A stretch of DNA of 41,238 bases, from assembly GCA_001816475.1 (NCBI GenBank), contig MHCC01000027.1:75312-116549 (forward strand). The letters run 5' to 3'. A program made the position numbers and the translations under genes. Of this stretch, positions 26,358-36,127 are shown one piece after another. The notes under the pieces were generated by a model, which did no database searches, was not told where the DNA came from, and saw only the letters and a program-made list of their open reading frames with translations. The first letter of the stretch is position 1; the number at the start of each line of letters is the position of its first letter. The stretch comes from Candidatus Blackburnbacteria bacterium RIFCSPLOWO2_01_FULL_40_20 (GTDB lineage Bacteria > Patescibacteriota > Microgenomatia > UBA8517 > UBA10165).

Positions 26358-26621
26358 TTATTTGTCTAGCATCACTTTTTGTCCAAACCCAAAATCCCCA
26401 ATTCCACCCACAGAAAACGACGGCAATCTACCTTGCCCTTTGTACCAAAAGTAAGCGCTAAAAAGAAGTGTTGCAGCTAAAATTAGACCAACCAAAACTC
26501 TTTCTTTGTGAGTCCAAAGTTTTAGCTGCTGATCTTTTTTAACCCGCTCTTTTTTTTTGAAAAGATTCTTGACCTCCTGGCTTACTCCAAACTTCGGTGC
26601 TTCAAAACTAACCTTAAGCAT
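26358..26621 (-). CDS. Small single-TM hypothetical
   Basis: 87 aa ORF with one TM helix. Confidence 0.55.
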   Translation of the reverse strand: MLKVSFEAPKFGVSQEVKNLFKKKERVKKDQQLKLWTHKERVLVGLILAATLLFSAYFWYKGQGRLPSFSVGGIGDFGFGQKVMLDK

Positions 26622-26676
26622 TCTTCTATTTTACCACTTGATCGTAAACAAAGGGAGTTGTATATTCTTCAATTAA

Positions 26677-27147
26677 ATGTCAAAAGAACAAAAGAGAAAA
26701 GAAAATTTACCCTATACTGATAAAACCCTTGCTCCTTTGAGAAGTGTTCTGGGAAATTCAGATTATTTAATCACAGCTACTCGCTCGCACCAAGTTGTCC
26801 TTTGTAAATCCACATACTTCCGAAACGACTACCAATTACCCGATAATGCAATTTGTGTTGTTATCGGAAAACCAGGCACAAGTCCGTCGGGACAGAACGA
26901 TGAATACGACGAAGCAATAGTAATACTGTTTTCAGAAAACCCAGTCACAAAAATTTATGTTAAAACTAAAGAACCTCAGGTAACAAAACCTGATAAGAAA
27001 CATCTCGTAAACAGAAAAAACAATACAGGAAGGCCAAAGTATGATTTTTATGCGGTACCCCCGGGGGAAGACGCAATAAAAATAATTGAACAAGTCACAA
27101 ACTTTGTCCAAAAACACTCTTTTACTTCACCTTCTTTTCCTCATTGA
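26677..27147 (+). CDS. Hypothetical protein
   Basis: 156 aa ORF; no family recognised. Confidence 0.55.
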   Translation: MSKEQKRKENLPYTDKTLAPLRSVLGNSDYLITATRSHQVVLCKSTYFRNDYQLPDNAICVVIGKPGTSPSGQNDEYDEAIVILFSENPVTKIYVKTKEPQVTKPDKKHLVNRKNNTGRPKYDFYAVPPGEDAIKIIEQVTNFVQKHSFTSPSFPH

Positions 27148-28172
27148 GCCTGAGCAACTGCAATCCTAGAACTGGAGTCAGTAGCCTGAATTCTCTTGGA
27201 GAGCCAGGCTTCAGGATTAACTAAATCATTTGGTTTTTCGCCAGACAAAACTTTCACTATTGCGTCAACTGCCTGTTGAGTCATTTTTTCTCGAGCTTCA
27301 ACTGTTGCTGAGGCGATGTGTGGAGTTAGTATCGCATTTTCCATTTGCATCATCTCAGGGTTTGTTGCCGGTTCGTTTTCATGTACATCTAAGCCTACTC
27401 CTCCCAATTTTCCAGAACGCAGGGCGTCCACTACTGCATGCTCGTCAATAATTGGCCCACGAGAAGTGTTAATTAGATACGCTCCATTTTTCATTTTTGC
27501 AATCGAATCTTTGTTGATTAAATGCCTGGTTTCGGAAGTTAATGGAACATGTAAAGACACAATGTCCGATTGTCCAAGTAAAGAATCTAAGTCTAAATAT
27601 TCTACCCCCAATTCTTTCTCTTCATCTGTATCTTTATCTCTGTTATAGTAGACAACTCTCATGTTAAATCCCTTAGCGCGTCGGGCAACCATACTCCCTA
27701 TTCTTCCCAAACCAATAATTCCCAATGTTTTGCTATAAACATCCCGCCCTAAGAAAATATGTGGTTCCCAACCTCTGTACGCCCCCTTATCTGCAAATTC
27801 ACTCGACTCAACAACACGTCTCGACAAAGACAAAATTAAAGCCCAGGTAAACTCGGCAACCGCCTCATTAACCTCGTCCGACGGAGTATTACAAACCAAA
27901 ATTCCGCGCTCCGTTGCCGCCTTAACATCAATATTGTCAAACCCCACGGCGTAGTTTGAAATTATTTTTAAGTTTGGACCCATTTGGTCCATCAATTCAC
28001 CTGTCCAGCGCTCGGTTAAAAGCGTCAGTGCTGCCTCCGCCCCCTTGCCCATTTCAACAATTTCGTCAGCTGCCAATGGTCGGTCAAAAGGCGAGACAAC
28101 CACTTCGTGGGTCTTTGCCAACTCTTCTAGCGCCTTCCCTGGAATTTGTCTTGTTACAAAAATTTTTGCCAT
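27141..28172 (-). CDS. D-isomer-specific 2-hydroxyacid dehydrogenase (glyoxylate reductase-like)
   Basis: TLGIIGLGRIGSMVARRAKGF, NTSRGPIIDEHAVVDALRSGKLGGVGLDVHENEP. Confidence 0.92.
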   Translation of the reverse strand: MAKIFVTRQIPGKALEELAKTHEVVVSPFDRPLAADEIVEMGKGAEAALTLLTERWTGELMDQMGPNLKIISNYAVGFDNIDVKAATERGILVCNTPSDEVNEAVAEFTWALILSLSRRVVESSEFADKGAYRGWEPHIFLGRDVYSKTLGIIGLGRIGSMVARRAKGFNMRVVYYNRDKDTDEEKELGVEYLDLDSLLGQSDIVSLHVPLTSETRHLINKDSIAKMKNGAYLINTSRGPIIDEHAVVDALRSGKLGGVGLDVHENEPATNPEMMQMENAILTPHIASATVEAREKMTQQAVDAIVKVLSGEKPNDLVNPEAWLSKRIQATDSSSRIAVAQAQ

Positions 28173-28183
28173 ATTTAAAATAT

Positions 28184-29164
28184 TTAAATTAACTTTGGTT
28201 TTAACTCTATCCCGTACTTTCTACTAAACTCCTCCAAACCCGCTTTTGTCAACAACCCCGCGCGTGATCCAATCTGCCCAATTACAGAAGTAGCATTCAG
28301 TGTTCCCCAAACCATTGCTTCAGCTATTGGTTTTCCATAAATAGTTGCTGCCAAAAATCCTGTTGAGTAAGCATCGCCCGCCCCAGTAGACTCAACAACT
28401 GGCGCGTTTTGAGGCACGCCAACACGCCAAAACTCTTTCCCGTCAAACGATCCAACAGAGCCTTCCGCTCCGTCAGTAATAACAATTGTTTTTGCACCCG
28501 TCTCCCTTAGTTTTACAATTGATTCTTTTAAATCTTCCCCACCAACTAGCAACATCGCCTCCTGTTTGTTGAGTATCAGTAAGTCTGCTGCGGCGAGTAT
28601 TGGCTTTAAATTTTCCAAACCTTCCCGAATTTGAAAAGAACCAGGACTAAAGGCAAGGCTAATATCGTACTTTTTCATATATTCAGGAATTTGTGTGTGA
28701 AAAATTTCGTGATTTTTGCCAACTGATGTGTAGTACGCCCACTTTACAGGTGGCAGCGGAGGAAAGCTATATTTTCTTGGCTCGTGATAGGCAAAAATTG
28801 TCCGCTCCTCTCCATAATCGATTATTGTTGAATAATTTGAGCGTCCACCCGATTCCATGACAACAAATTCAGTTGACACATCTTCATCTTCAAAAACTTT
28901 TTTTGTGTCTTGGGAATCTTGGTCGCTTCCCAATACCGTATAAATTGCAGTTTTTAAACCCAAACGCGCCGAGCCGATTGCATTATTCGCGGCATTCCCT
29001 GAAGCCAAAACCCGGGTCATCTTTGAAACCGGGATTTTGCTACCGTATTCAAAACAGATCAAACATTTCTCTTGATCTACCCGGCACATTGACTCCGTGT
29101 CGGTTGTATCAACTTCCAAGAGAACATCAGTTATGGAATCCCCAATGGAAATTAGATCGTACAT
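28184..29164 (-). CDS. PfkB-family carbohydrate kinase
   Basis: GGRSNYSTIIDYG..., VVESTGAGDAYSTGFLAATIYG; start MYDLISIGDS at 29164. Confidence 0.88.
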   Translation of the reverse strand: MYDLISIGDSITDVLLEVDTTDTESMCRVDQEKCLICFEYGSKIPVSKMTRVLASGNAANNAIGSARLGLKTAIYTVLGSDQDSQDTKKVFEDEDVSTEFVVMESGGRSNYSTIIDYGEERTIFAYHEPRKYSFPPLPPVKWAYYTSVGKNHEIFHTQIPEYMKKYDISLAFSPGSFQIREGLENLKPILAAADLLILNKQEAMLLVGGEDLKESIVKLRETGAKTIVITDGAEGSVGSFDGKEFWRVGVPQNAPVVESTGAGDAYSTGFLAATIYGKPIAEAMVWGTLNATSVIGQIGSRAGLLTKAGLEEFSRKYGIELKPKLI

Positions 29165-29168
29165 AAAC

Positions 29169-29951
29169 TTATGTGTATATGATTTCTGCCAACTTTTTTG
29201 CAACCTCTATTGGCTCTTTTGCTTGCCAAATGTTGCGCCCCACTGCCAAGCCTGCCGCACCTGCTTCAATAACTTCTTTTGCCATCTGATAAATTCCTGT
29301 TTCTGTATCTGTATCTTTATCGATGTCGAGTTTGGGTCCACCAGCAACAAATACCTTTGTTTTTCCTGCTGCGGCAACTACTTTTTTAAAAGACTCAACA
29401 TCTCCAGTATATTTAACTTTCACGCCGTCACAATTTAACTCCAAACCCAATCTTGCCGCATATGCCTCTTTATCTGTATCTTTATCAACACATTCTCCTC
29501 TAAGGTACATCCAACCAATTACAGCCAAACCCTTTTTGTGTGCTTCTTCCTCAATCTTGCTAAATTCCTGGATCATTTGCTCTTCGTGCTTTGACCCAAC
29601 ATAAATTGTGTAGCCAACTCCAACTGCGCCCAATTCAATCGCTTCATCAACTGAACAGTTTTGCAGTGAAATAGGCTCCTTGTCCTCCTGAAACGCCGTC
29701 TTGCCATTCAGTTTTACAATCAGTGGAGCTTTCTTATTCTCTTTATCTTTATCTGTATTGTAATACTTCGCCGCTATCCCTTTTTGGCAAATTACTCCAG
29801 TAAAAAATCCCGAGTTTGCAATTTCCATAACCCATGCAGGGTCAACTGACCGTTCGTCAAAATCCGTCGGTCCATGTTCAAACCCATGGTCGTATGCCAA
29901 CAGCAAACCTTTTCCGTTTTTTAATATTTGATCTAGAATTTGTAGGCTCAT
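29169..29951 (-). CDS. Class I fructose-bisphosphate aldolase, DhnA/archaeal type
   Basis: GLLLAYDHGFEHGPTDF, AARLGLELNCDGVKVKYTGD, VAGGPKL, AGAAGLAVGRNIWQ. Confidence 0.88.
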   Translation of the reverse strand: MSLQILDQILKNGKGLLLAYDHGFEHGPTDFDERSVDPAWVMEIANSGFFTGVICQKGIAAKYYNTDKDKENKKAPLIVKLNGKTAFQEDKEPISLQNCSVDEAIELGAVGVGYTIYVGSKHEEQMIQEFSKIEEEAHKKGLAVIGWMYLRGECVDKDTDKEAYAARLGLELNCDGVKVKYTGDVESFKKVVAAAGKTKVFVAGGPKLDIDKDTDTETGIYQMAKEVIEAGAAGLAVGRNIWQAKEPIEVAKKLAEIIYT

Positions 29952-30145
29952 TTTTCTAATTCTCCATAAAGTTCGATTTTCCCGCAGCTATTACAAAAAT
30001 AAGCTACTACTGGTTTTACTTTAATAAGACCAAATTTTTTGCCCAGTTTTTGAGCTGCCTTGAAAATTCCTGTACGTTTTGTCCAAAAACCTTCATCAAT
30101 TACACCCTCCTCCATATTTATTTTACAATTCGGACACTTCATCAA
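29948..30145 (-). CDS. Small zinc-ribbon protein
   Basis: MMKCPNCKINMEEG...VAYFCNSCGKIELYGE, two CxxC knuckles. Confidence 0.65.
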   Translation of the reverse strand: MMKCPNCKINMEEGVIDEGFWTKRTGIFKAAQKLGKKFGLIKVKPVVAYFCNSCGKIELYGELEK

Positions 30146-30148
30146 ACT

Positions 30149-30427
30149 TCACCTCCTCTTAGCAATAATTGCCAACACTTTTATTAGAATTATAAACCAC
30201 CCGAAGGTTATAACTGCAGTTAATGCAGTTCCTGAATAAAATCCTGGTAGTAATTCGCAATATGGAGATTGGCCGAAGGTTTTGTTTTCAAGATAAAACT
30301 TTGCAATGCAATAAACTTTGGCAAGAATTAATTTGCTCCAGGTTGCAAAAATCCAAGCAACAATCAATGTCATTATTGCCTTTAATACCTTGTCGGATCT
30401 TTCAAGCGCTTGTTGCTTTTTAGCCAT
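30149..30427 (-). CDS. Small membrane hypothetical
   Basis: Two predicted hydrophobic helices. Confidence 0.5.
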   Translation of the reverse strand: MAKKQQALERSDKVLKAIMTLIVAWIFATWSKLILAKVYCIAKFYLENKTFGQSPYCELLPGFYSGTALTAVITFGWFIILIKVLAIIAKRR

Positions 30428-30448
30428 AAATAATAAGTTATTCTTCCT

Positions 30449-31126
30449 CTATCCCGGCTCTATCTCATTATCATTTCCCGATATTATCTCAATTGCATGC
30501 GAAGTTCCAATGCGGTCAGCACCAGCTCGAATTAGTGCAATTGCTTTTTCGTACGTATCAATCCCCCCTGCCACTTTTATTTTTGCTCTACCCCCAACAA
30601 CTTTGTTTATAAGCTCAACCTCATCAACCGTTGGCCCCCTTTTACCCATTCCCGAATTTGTTTTAACAAAGTCGGCGCCAGATTCAACTACCAACTCAGA
30701 TGCTTTCTTAATTTGCTCTGTTGTTAGCAACTCTGTTTCAATTATAAATTTAACGATTGCTTTTGAGCTTAATTCTTTTACGCGCGAAACTATTTCTTTC
30801 ATCTCGACCAAAACTTCATCTTCTTTTCCACTTTTGAAAAGTCCCACATTCATGCAAAGATCCAATTCGTCTGCCCCATCTTGCACTGCTTCAACACACG
30901 AAGCAATTTTTGTATCTTTTGTGTCTTGCCCTAAGGGAAAAGAAACTGCAGTCCCAACAACTCCTATTGGTCCTAACTCTTCGCGAGCAAGCTTTACGTA
31001 ACACGGGTTAACAAAAGCTGCATGGAAGCCATATTCAACGACTTTTTGACACAGTTCTTTGATTTGGCCAATTGTTGCGTCTTGATGGTGGTTTGCAAAA
31101 TCTAAATAGTGGGTAACGTTTTCCAT
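30449..31126 (-). CDS. deoC: Deoxyribose-phosphate aldolase
   Basis: VVGTAVSFPLGQDTKDTK, KFIIETELLTTEQIKKASELVVESGADFVKTNSGM, IKVAGGIDTYEKA. Confidence 0.92.
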   Translation of the reverse strand: MENVTHYLDFANHHQDATIGQIKELCQKVVEYGFHAAFVNPCYVKLAREELGPIGVVGTAVSFPLGQDTKDTKIASCVEAVQDGADELDLCMNVGLFKSGKEDEVLVEMKEIVSRVKELSSKAIVKFIIETELLTTEQIKKASELVVESGADFVKTNSGMGKRGPTVDEVELINKVVGGRAKIKVAGGIDTYEKAIALIRAGADRIGTSHAIEIISGNDNEIEPG

Positions 31127-31127
31127 G

Positions 31128-31730
31128 TTATATTCTAAAAGGACTTTTCTTCTCGTGGTCGTGGTCTCCATTTTTTTCCATCATTTCTTCAAATTCTTTT
31201 ATTGCAGGAACCACGTCTTGCGGCTCAACAACTATTTTGTAAACCTCCAGCTCTTGTTTCCTTATCTTCATCAGCCGAGTGATTTCTTCCATGATTGGGT
31301 ACCAAAATCCGCCATACAAAATAAAGGGTTTGTGATGACCAAAGTAAAGACGCGCTAAAGCCCAAGCCATTGCAAATTCCGAAAGAGTTCCTGTTCCGCC
31401 ATTAAAGATAATATACATGTCTCCCGCCTCAAGCATCCTTAGAGTCCGCTGGACATAATCAGGCAACTCATATAGCTCATCAACCTTGTTTTGCGGATCA
31501 CGTCCTTCAAAAAAGGTCATGTCTCGGGGATAAAAAGTAATGCCAGTTACCTTTCCGCCGGAAGAATGGGCACCTTCAGTCGAGGCGCGCATAACACCAG
31601 GCCCCGCACCGTTTACAATCGTATATCCAGCCTTGGCAATTTCTGCCGACACATCATATGCATCTTTGTAAAGCGGGTCTTTGGGGTCTGACTCAGAAAA
31701 CCCAAAAATGGCAATGTTTTTTATTGGCAT
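31128..31730 (-). CDS. LOG-family protein (TIGR00730-like nucleotide 5'-monophosphate hydrolase family)
   Basis: YTIVNGAGPGVMRASTEGAHSSGGKVTGI, IIFNGGTGTLSEFAMAWALA. Confidence 0.8.
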   Translation of the reverse strand: MPIKNIAIFGFSESDPKDPLYKDAYDVSAEIAKAGYTIVNGAGPGVMRASTEGAHSSGGKVTGITFYPRDMTFFEGRDPQNKVDELYELPDYVQRTLRMLEAGDMYIIFNGGTGTLSEFAMAWALARLYFGHHKPFILYGGFWYPIMEEITRLMKIRKQELEVYKIVVEPQDVVPAIKEFEEMMEKNGDHDHEKKSPFRI

Positions 31731-31761
31731 AACTAAAGAATTTTTAATTTAAAATTGAAAA

Positions 31762-32808
31762 TTAAACTTGCTCTCCAACTTTTATTGTCTGTTCCACCAA
31801 ACGCGTTGTGTATCCCCACTCATTGTCATACCACGCCATCACCTTGACTAAATCTCCATCAATCACTCGAGTCAAGTTAAGGTCGACTATTGCCGATTCT
31901 GTTCGGCCCAGGATATCACTTGATACTAATTGCTCATCAGTTACAGCAACTATTCCTTTCCACCTTGGGTCGTCTGCAGCTTCTTTGAAAATATTGTTAA
32001 TCTCCTCAACTGTTGTTGGTCGCGCGGTAACAAAAGTAAAATCTGTTATTGATCCACAAATTACAGGCACTCGAAGTGAGATGCCGTCAAAAAGCCCTTC
32101 CAGTTCTTTTACTGCTTTTGCTGCAGCGTGGGCTGCGCCGGTTGTTGTTGGAATAATGTTGTTGTAGGCTCTGGCGCGTCCCAAATCACTTGAATGTCCG
32201 CCAGGCGGCGATCCGTCAACTATATTTTGTTCTGCAGTTAAGGCATGGACCGTTGAAAGCGCAGCTTTTTTAATTCCAATTTTGGAAACCATGATCGCCG
32301 CAATTGGAGCAACACAATTTGTTGTGCAGGAGGCGTTTGAAATTATATTTTGCTCACCTTTGTATTCGTTTGCACCAAGAACATATGTACCGATAGAGTC
32401 GTCTTTGGCAGGTGCGGAGATTACAACTTTTTTAGCCCCACCAACAAAATGTTGTTTTGCGCCTTCACTTGACGTAAACACGCCAGTCGATTCAATAACA
32501 ACATCGGCCTGGTATTTACTCCAAGGAATTCGCGATGGTTCGCGTTGTGCAAGCATTGGATACCGCTTGCCGTCAATTACCAGTGCTCCAATTTCAGGAT
32601 CCACACTTCCCGAGTTTTCGATTTGTATTTGTTTCTCAAACTTTCCATAAACCGAGTCGTATCGAAGAAGATGCGCCCATCCGGCAACGTCTAGCGATCC
32701 CGAAGTATTAATTGCAACAATTTCTATTTGGTCAGAATAGTTTTGAAGTGCAACTCGAAACGTGAGTCGTCCAATTCTTCCAAAACCATTAATGGCAGCA
32801 CAAACCAT
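31762..32808 (-). CDS. gap: Glyceraldehyde-3-phosphate dehydrogenase
   Basis: INGFGRIGRLTFR, ISNASCTTNCVAPIA, WYDNEWGYTTRLVE. Confidence 0.96.
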   Translation of the reverse strand: MVCAAINGFGRIGRLTFRVALQNYSDQIEIVAINTSGSLDVAGWAHLLRYDSVYGKFEKQIQIENSGSVDPEIGALVIDGKRYPMLAQREPSRIPWSKYQADVVIESTGVFTSSEGAKQHFVGGAKKVVISAPAKDDSIGTYVLGANEYKGEQNIISNASCTTNCVAPIAAIMVSKIGIKKAALSTVHALTAEQNIVDGSPPGGHSSDLGRARAYNNIIPTTTGAAHAAAKAVKELEGLFDGISLRVPVICGSITDFTFVTARPTTVEEINNIFKEAADDPRWKGIVAVTDEQLVSSDILGRTESAIVDLNLTRVIDGDLVKVMAWYDNEWGYTTRLVEQTIKVGEQV

Positions 32809-32810
32809 AT

Positions 32811-32929
32811 AAGATAAAGATACAGAAACAGATAAAGATTAACAAGCCTATTTATTAATCAAGCCTGTTAGCATTTTACAAACCTCTAATTTTCGAAATT
32901 GAAAAGCCATTTTTCTGTATCTTTATCTT
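32811..32929. repeat. 18-bp perfect inverted repeat spanning the pgk-gap intergenic region
   Basis: AAGATAAAGATACAGAAA (about 32811-32828) and TTTCTGTATCTTTATCTT (about 32912-32929). Confidence 0.85.
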
Positions 32930-33951
32930 AACGCTTTCAGCCCCGGCAAATCGCCTTTTGCAATAAATTGAAGCATTGCACCACCTCCCGTTGAAACGTA
33001 ATCCATTCTTTCAACTAAATTTAATTCTTTTAATGCCTTAATCGTATCTCCACCGCCCACTACCTTGTACCCTTTGGAATTTGCAATACTTTCGGCAATA
33101 ATTTGCGTTCCATCCCAATATCCACGATCAACATCTCCCATCGGTCCGTTCCAAACTATTGTCCCCGCTCTTTTTATAACTTCAGTAAAGTTTTTTGCTG
33201 AGTCGGGCGTAATATCTTCTTTGTTGCTACCAAGAAGTGCGGCAACAACACAAGCTTTTCCATCTTTTTCCCGGCAATAGGACTTAGTCTTTTGCGGAAG
33301 AACGCCACCAACCAAAACCCAATCCGCGCGATCAAGTAATTTATCAATCAAAAACGCCTTATCCATTTTCCCACCACCAATTACAAAAACTACTGGCTCT
33401 TTTGGATTTGTTAACACCTTACTTAGCGCGCGAACTTCTTCCACTAGATGAAACCCCGCTGCCACATTCTTAGACTTAGACTTGGACTGCATTACTTCGG
33501 GCAGCGCAACTATTGAGGCTTGTTCTCTGTGGGAGGAGCCAAATGCATCGTTTATATAAACGTCACCTTGTTTTGCCAATTCCTTTGCAAAATTAATATC
33601 GTTTTTTTCTTCACCCTCATCAAACCTTAAATTTTCTCTAACAAAAATATGTCCTTTGTTGACTGTTTCTTCTCCCAACTCTTCTTTCAAAATTTCCATC
33701 AGTGCATCTCCAACCGGTCTTAGGCTTAAACTTGCGCTTAAACCATTCGGCCTCCCTTTGTGACCCAAAACAACTATTTGTTTACACTCATGCTCTATTA
33801 AATACTTAATGGTAGTAACAGAAGCCCTTAATCTAAAATCGTCTCCGGTGCTGTCCTTATCCGTATCTTTATCTATTGTTACATCCAAATCCAATCTTAA
33901 AAGAACTCTTTTGTTTTTGACGTCTAGATATTGAAGTGGGGGTAAATTCAT
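32923..33951 (-). CDS. pgk: Phosphoglycerate kinase
   Basis: KRVLLRLDLDV, GHKGRP, RENLRFDEGEEKND, VWNGPMGDVD, GGGDTIKAL, STGGGAMLQF. Confidence 0.96.
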   Translation of the reverse strand: MNLPPLQYLDVKNKRVLLRLDLDVTIDKDTDKDSTGDDFRLRASVTTIKYLIEHECKQIVVLGHKGRPNGLSASLSLRPVGDALMEILKEELGEETVNKGHIFVRENLRFDEGEEKNDINFAKELAKQGDVYINDAFGSSHREQASIVALPEVMQSKSKSKNVAAGFHLVEEVRALSKVLTNPKEPVVFVIGGGKMDKAFLIDKLLDRADWVLVGGVLPQKTKSYCREKDGKACVVAALLGSNKEDITPDSAKNFTEVIKRAGTIVWNGPMGDVDRGYWDGTQIIAESIANSKGYKVVGGGDTIKALKELNLVERMDYVSTGGGAMLQFIAKGDLPGLKALR

Positions 33952-33998
33952 ACAACTAATATTAACACTACTTGGACGTTGGTACGGAATTGTGGTTG

Positions 33999-34655
33999 TT
34001 AATCAAACCCCTCCGCCAGTGCCAAAACAACCTTTTTGGGATTTTCTGATAAAACTATTGCCGAAGAAACTGCAACACCTTGAGCTCCCAACTCTAAACT
34101 TTTTGCCACATCTTCCTTGTCTTGTATTCCTGCTCCAACAACCAATGGGATTCTTGCTTCTTTTGCTATTTCAACAGCTTTTACAATCTCATCAGACTTC
34201 GCTTTTGCAACTGAAGTTTCTTTTGATGCAATAAGCTCTGGCGGTTCAAACGCAACGTACGTTGGCTTAAGCTTTGCTACTTTTTCCAACTCTTCAAGGT
34301 TTGACGCAAATACCAAAGTTCCAAGACCTGCTTTTTGACAACGTTTTATAACTTCTTTTAGTTGTCCACCTTCTAGTTTGTGTTCAGAATGGTTTAATAA
34401 AGTGCCAGTGGCACCTGCCTCACTCACAGCCTCTGGTGTAACCCACCCAGTAAATTGACCCTGTTCGGCGCTATCCACATGTTGTGCCCAGATGGTATAA
34501 AGTGTGGCAATTGTTGAAGACCTGATGTCTGTTGCTTGAACAACCGGAACAATAGGTATTTTTGTTGTTGCTTGACAGTTTGATAATATGCGCACCAACT
34601 CTACAGCCTTTACACCAGTTGCTTCTTTGTAAGTTTTGAAGTTAACGAAGATCAT
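33999..34655 (-). CDS. tpiA: Triosephosphate isomerase, short archaeal-like
   Basis: VNFKTYKEATG, LLNHSEHKL, TYVAFEPPELIAS, VGAGIQDKEDV, 218 aa. Confidence 0.9.
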   Translation of the reverse strand: MIFVNFKTYKEATGVKAVELVRILSNCQATTKIPIVPVVQATDIRSSTIATLYTIWAQHVDSAEQGQFTGWVTPEAVSEAGATGTLLNHSEHKLEGGQLKEVIKRCQKAGLGTLVFASNLEELEKVAKLKPTYVAFEPPELIASKETSVAKAKSDEIVKAVEIAKEARIPLVVGAGIQDKEDVAKSLELGAQGVAVSSAIVLSENPKKVVLALAEGFD

Positions 34656-34671
34656 AAATTAAGAATACCAC

Positions 34672-35415
34672 TTAAACAGGCAATATTGTAGTCATCAACC
34701 AAACCAAAACGACTCCCCCAATAAATAAGCTGGACTGGTGCCAAGGAATATCCTTTTGTTCTTCCTGAACCTCCGGAAGAAGGTCGGATAGCGAGATATA
34801 AAGAAATAACCCACCAGCGATTGCCAAGAGCGAGACCAAGCTGTTTTCAAAATTGGCAGAAAACAAAAGAGCCACGCCTGCACCCAAAAATGTAGACATT
34901 GCTGAAAGTAAATTAACTAGGATTATTTTTGGTTTTTTCCATCCAGCGGCAAGCATCAAACCAAAGTCTCCCATCTCGTGGGGCAGCTCGTGCAAAAAAG
35001 TAGCAACGGCGACCACAAAGCCCAATTTCGGGTCGACTAAAAATGCCGTAGCGATTGCTAGCCCATCTATAAAATTGTGGATTGTGTCACCTGAGATAAC
35101 CAAAGGAAGAGAAGTTTTAAGAGTCTTTACGTGGCCTTCATGGTGGTGCAAATGCAGCAAGAACTGTTCAAACAAGAAAGCTACAACCACTACCAACAAG
35201 ACAAGTTGTAATACCACTCTTACATTCGACCCCTCAATTGCCTCAGGTAAGATATCAAGCAACGACACTGCAAGCATCACACCAGCTGCAAAAGGTATTG
35301 CATGGATTGATAATACTTTTGCAAGTTTCTCCTGAGACAAAAGAAAAATACCACCAATTAATCCTGCCACACTCCCCAATGTTGTTAGCCCTATTACTGA
35401 AAGAATAGTTTCCAC
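34672..35415 (-). CDS. ZIP-family metal transporter
   Basis: ISGDTIHNFIDGLAIATAF, ATFLHELPHEMGDFGLML. Confidence 0.9.
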   Translation of the reverse strand: METILSVIGLTTLGSVAGLIGGIFLLSQEKLAKVLSIHAIPFAAGVMLAVSLLDILPEAIEGSNVRVVLQLVLLVVVVAFLFEQFLLHLHHHEGHVKTLKTSLPLVISGDTIHNFIDGLAIATAFLVDPKLGFVVAVATFLHELPHEMGDFGLMLAAGWKKPKIILVNLLSAMSTFLGAGVALLFSANFENSLVSLLAIAGGLFLYISLSDLLPEVQEEQKDIPWHQSSLFIGGVVLVWLMTTILPV

Positions 35416-35452
35416 ACAATGAGGATATCACAGTCGAATAACCATTTTCACA

Positions 35453-36127
35453 CTATGTCTCTTTAAGAACATAACCGAACCCGCGAATAGAGTGGAGTAA
35501 TTTTTTGGTACGATTACTGTCAATCTTTTTACGAAGATATCCCATGTAAACATCAACAACCCGAGTGTCGACGTCCTCTGAGTAATACCATACTTTGTTT
35601 AAGATAGCGTCACGAGTTAAGACACGGCCCTTGTTAGTCATTAAATATTGGAGTAGTTTAAATTCCTGGGGAGTCAACTTAATTTGTCTGCCTCTTCTGT
35701 GCACTTCAAAAGTAGTGTTATCAAGCTCTAAGTCTGCCACCTTCAATTTTTCATCTATGTTATTTCTAAACCTCAATCTTGCTCTAACCCTTGCCAAAAG
35801 CTCATCGACGACAAATGGTTTAGTTATGTAGTCGTCAGCCCCAAGATTAAGTCCTTTGATAACATCGGGTGTGGTATCTCGCGCGGTTAAGATAATTATG
35901 CGCATTTCTGGGTGTTTTTTCCTTATTTCAAGGCAAACACTTTCGCCGCTCATTACAGGAAGTCCAAGGTCCAGTACTACCAAATCAAAATCGTTTGAAT
36001 TAACAAGCTTTAAGACTTCTACCCCGTCTGAGGCAGTCTTCACAAAGTAGCCTGCTTCAACAAAGAGTTCTTTAAGAGAGTCTCTCAAATCTTTGTCGTC
36101 TTCAACAATTAAAATTTTGTATACCAT
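35453..36127 (-). CDS. OmpR-family response regulator
   Basis: KILIVEDDKDLRDSLKELF, LVVLDLGLPVMSG, winged-helix LTPQEFKLLQYLMTNKGRVLTRDAIL. Confidence 0.94.
   Translation of the reverse strand: MVYKILIVEDDKDLRDSLKELFVEAGYFVKTASDGVEVLKLVNSNDFDLVVLDLGLPVMSGESVCLEIRKKHPEMRIIILTARDTTPDVIKGLNLGADDYITKPFVVDELLARVRARLRFRNNIDEKLKVADLELDNTTFEVHRRGRQIKLTPQEFKLLQYLMTNKGRVLTRDAILNKVWYYSEDVDTRVVDVYMGYLRKKIDSNRTKKLLHSIRGFGYVLKET

Noticed and set aside
30318-31001. 227-aa plus-strand Ser-rich ORF opposite deoC
   Set aside because: Antisense shadow ORF of deoC; no motif.
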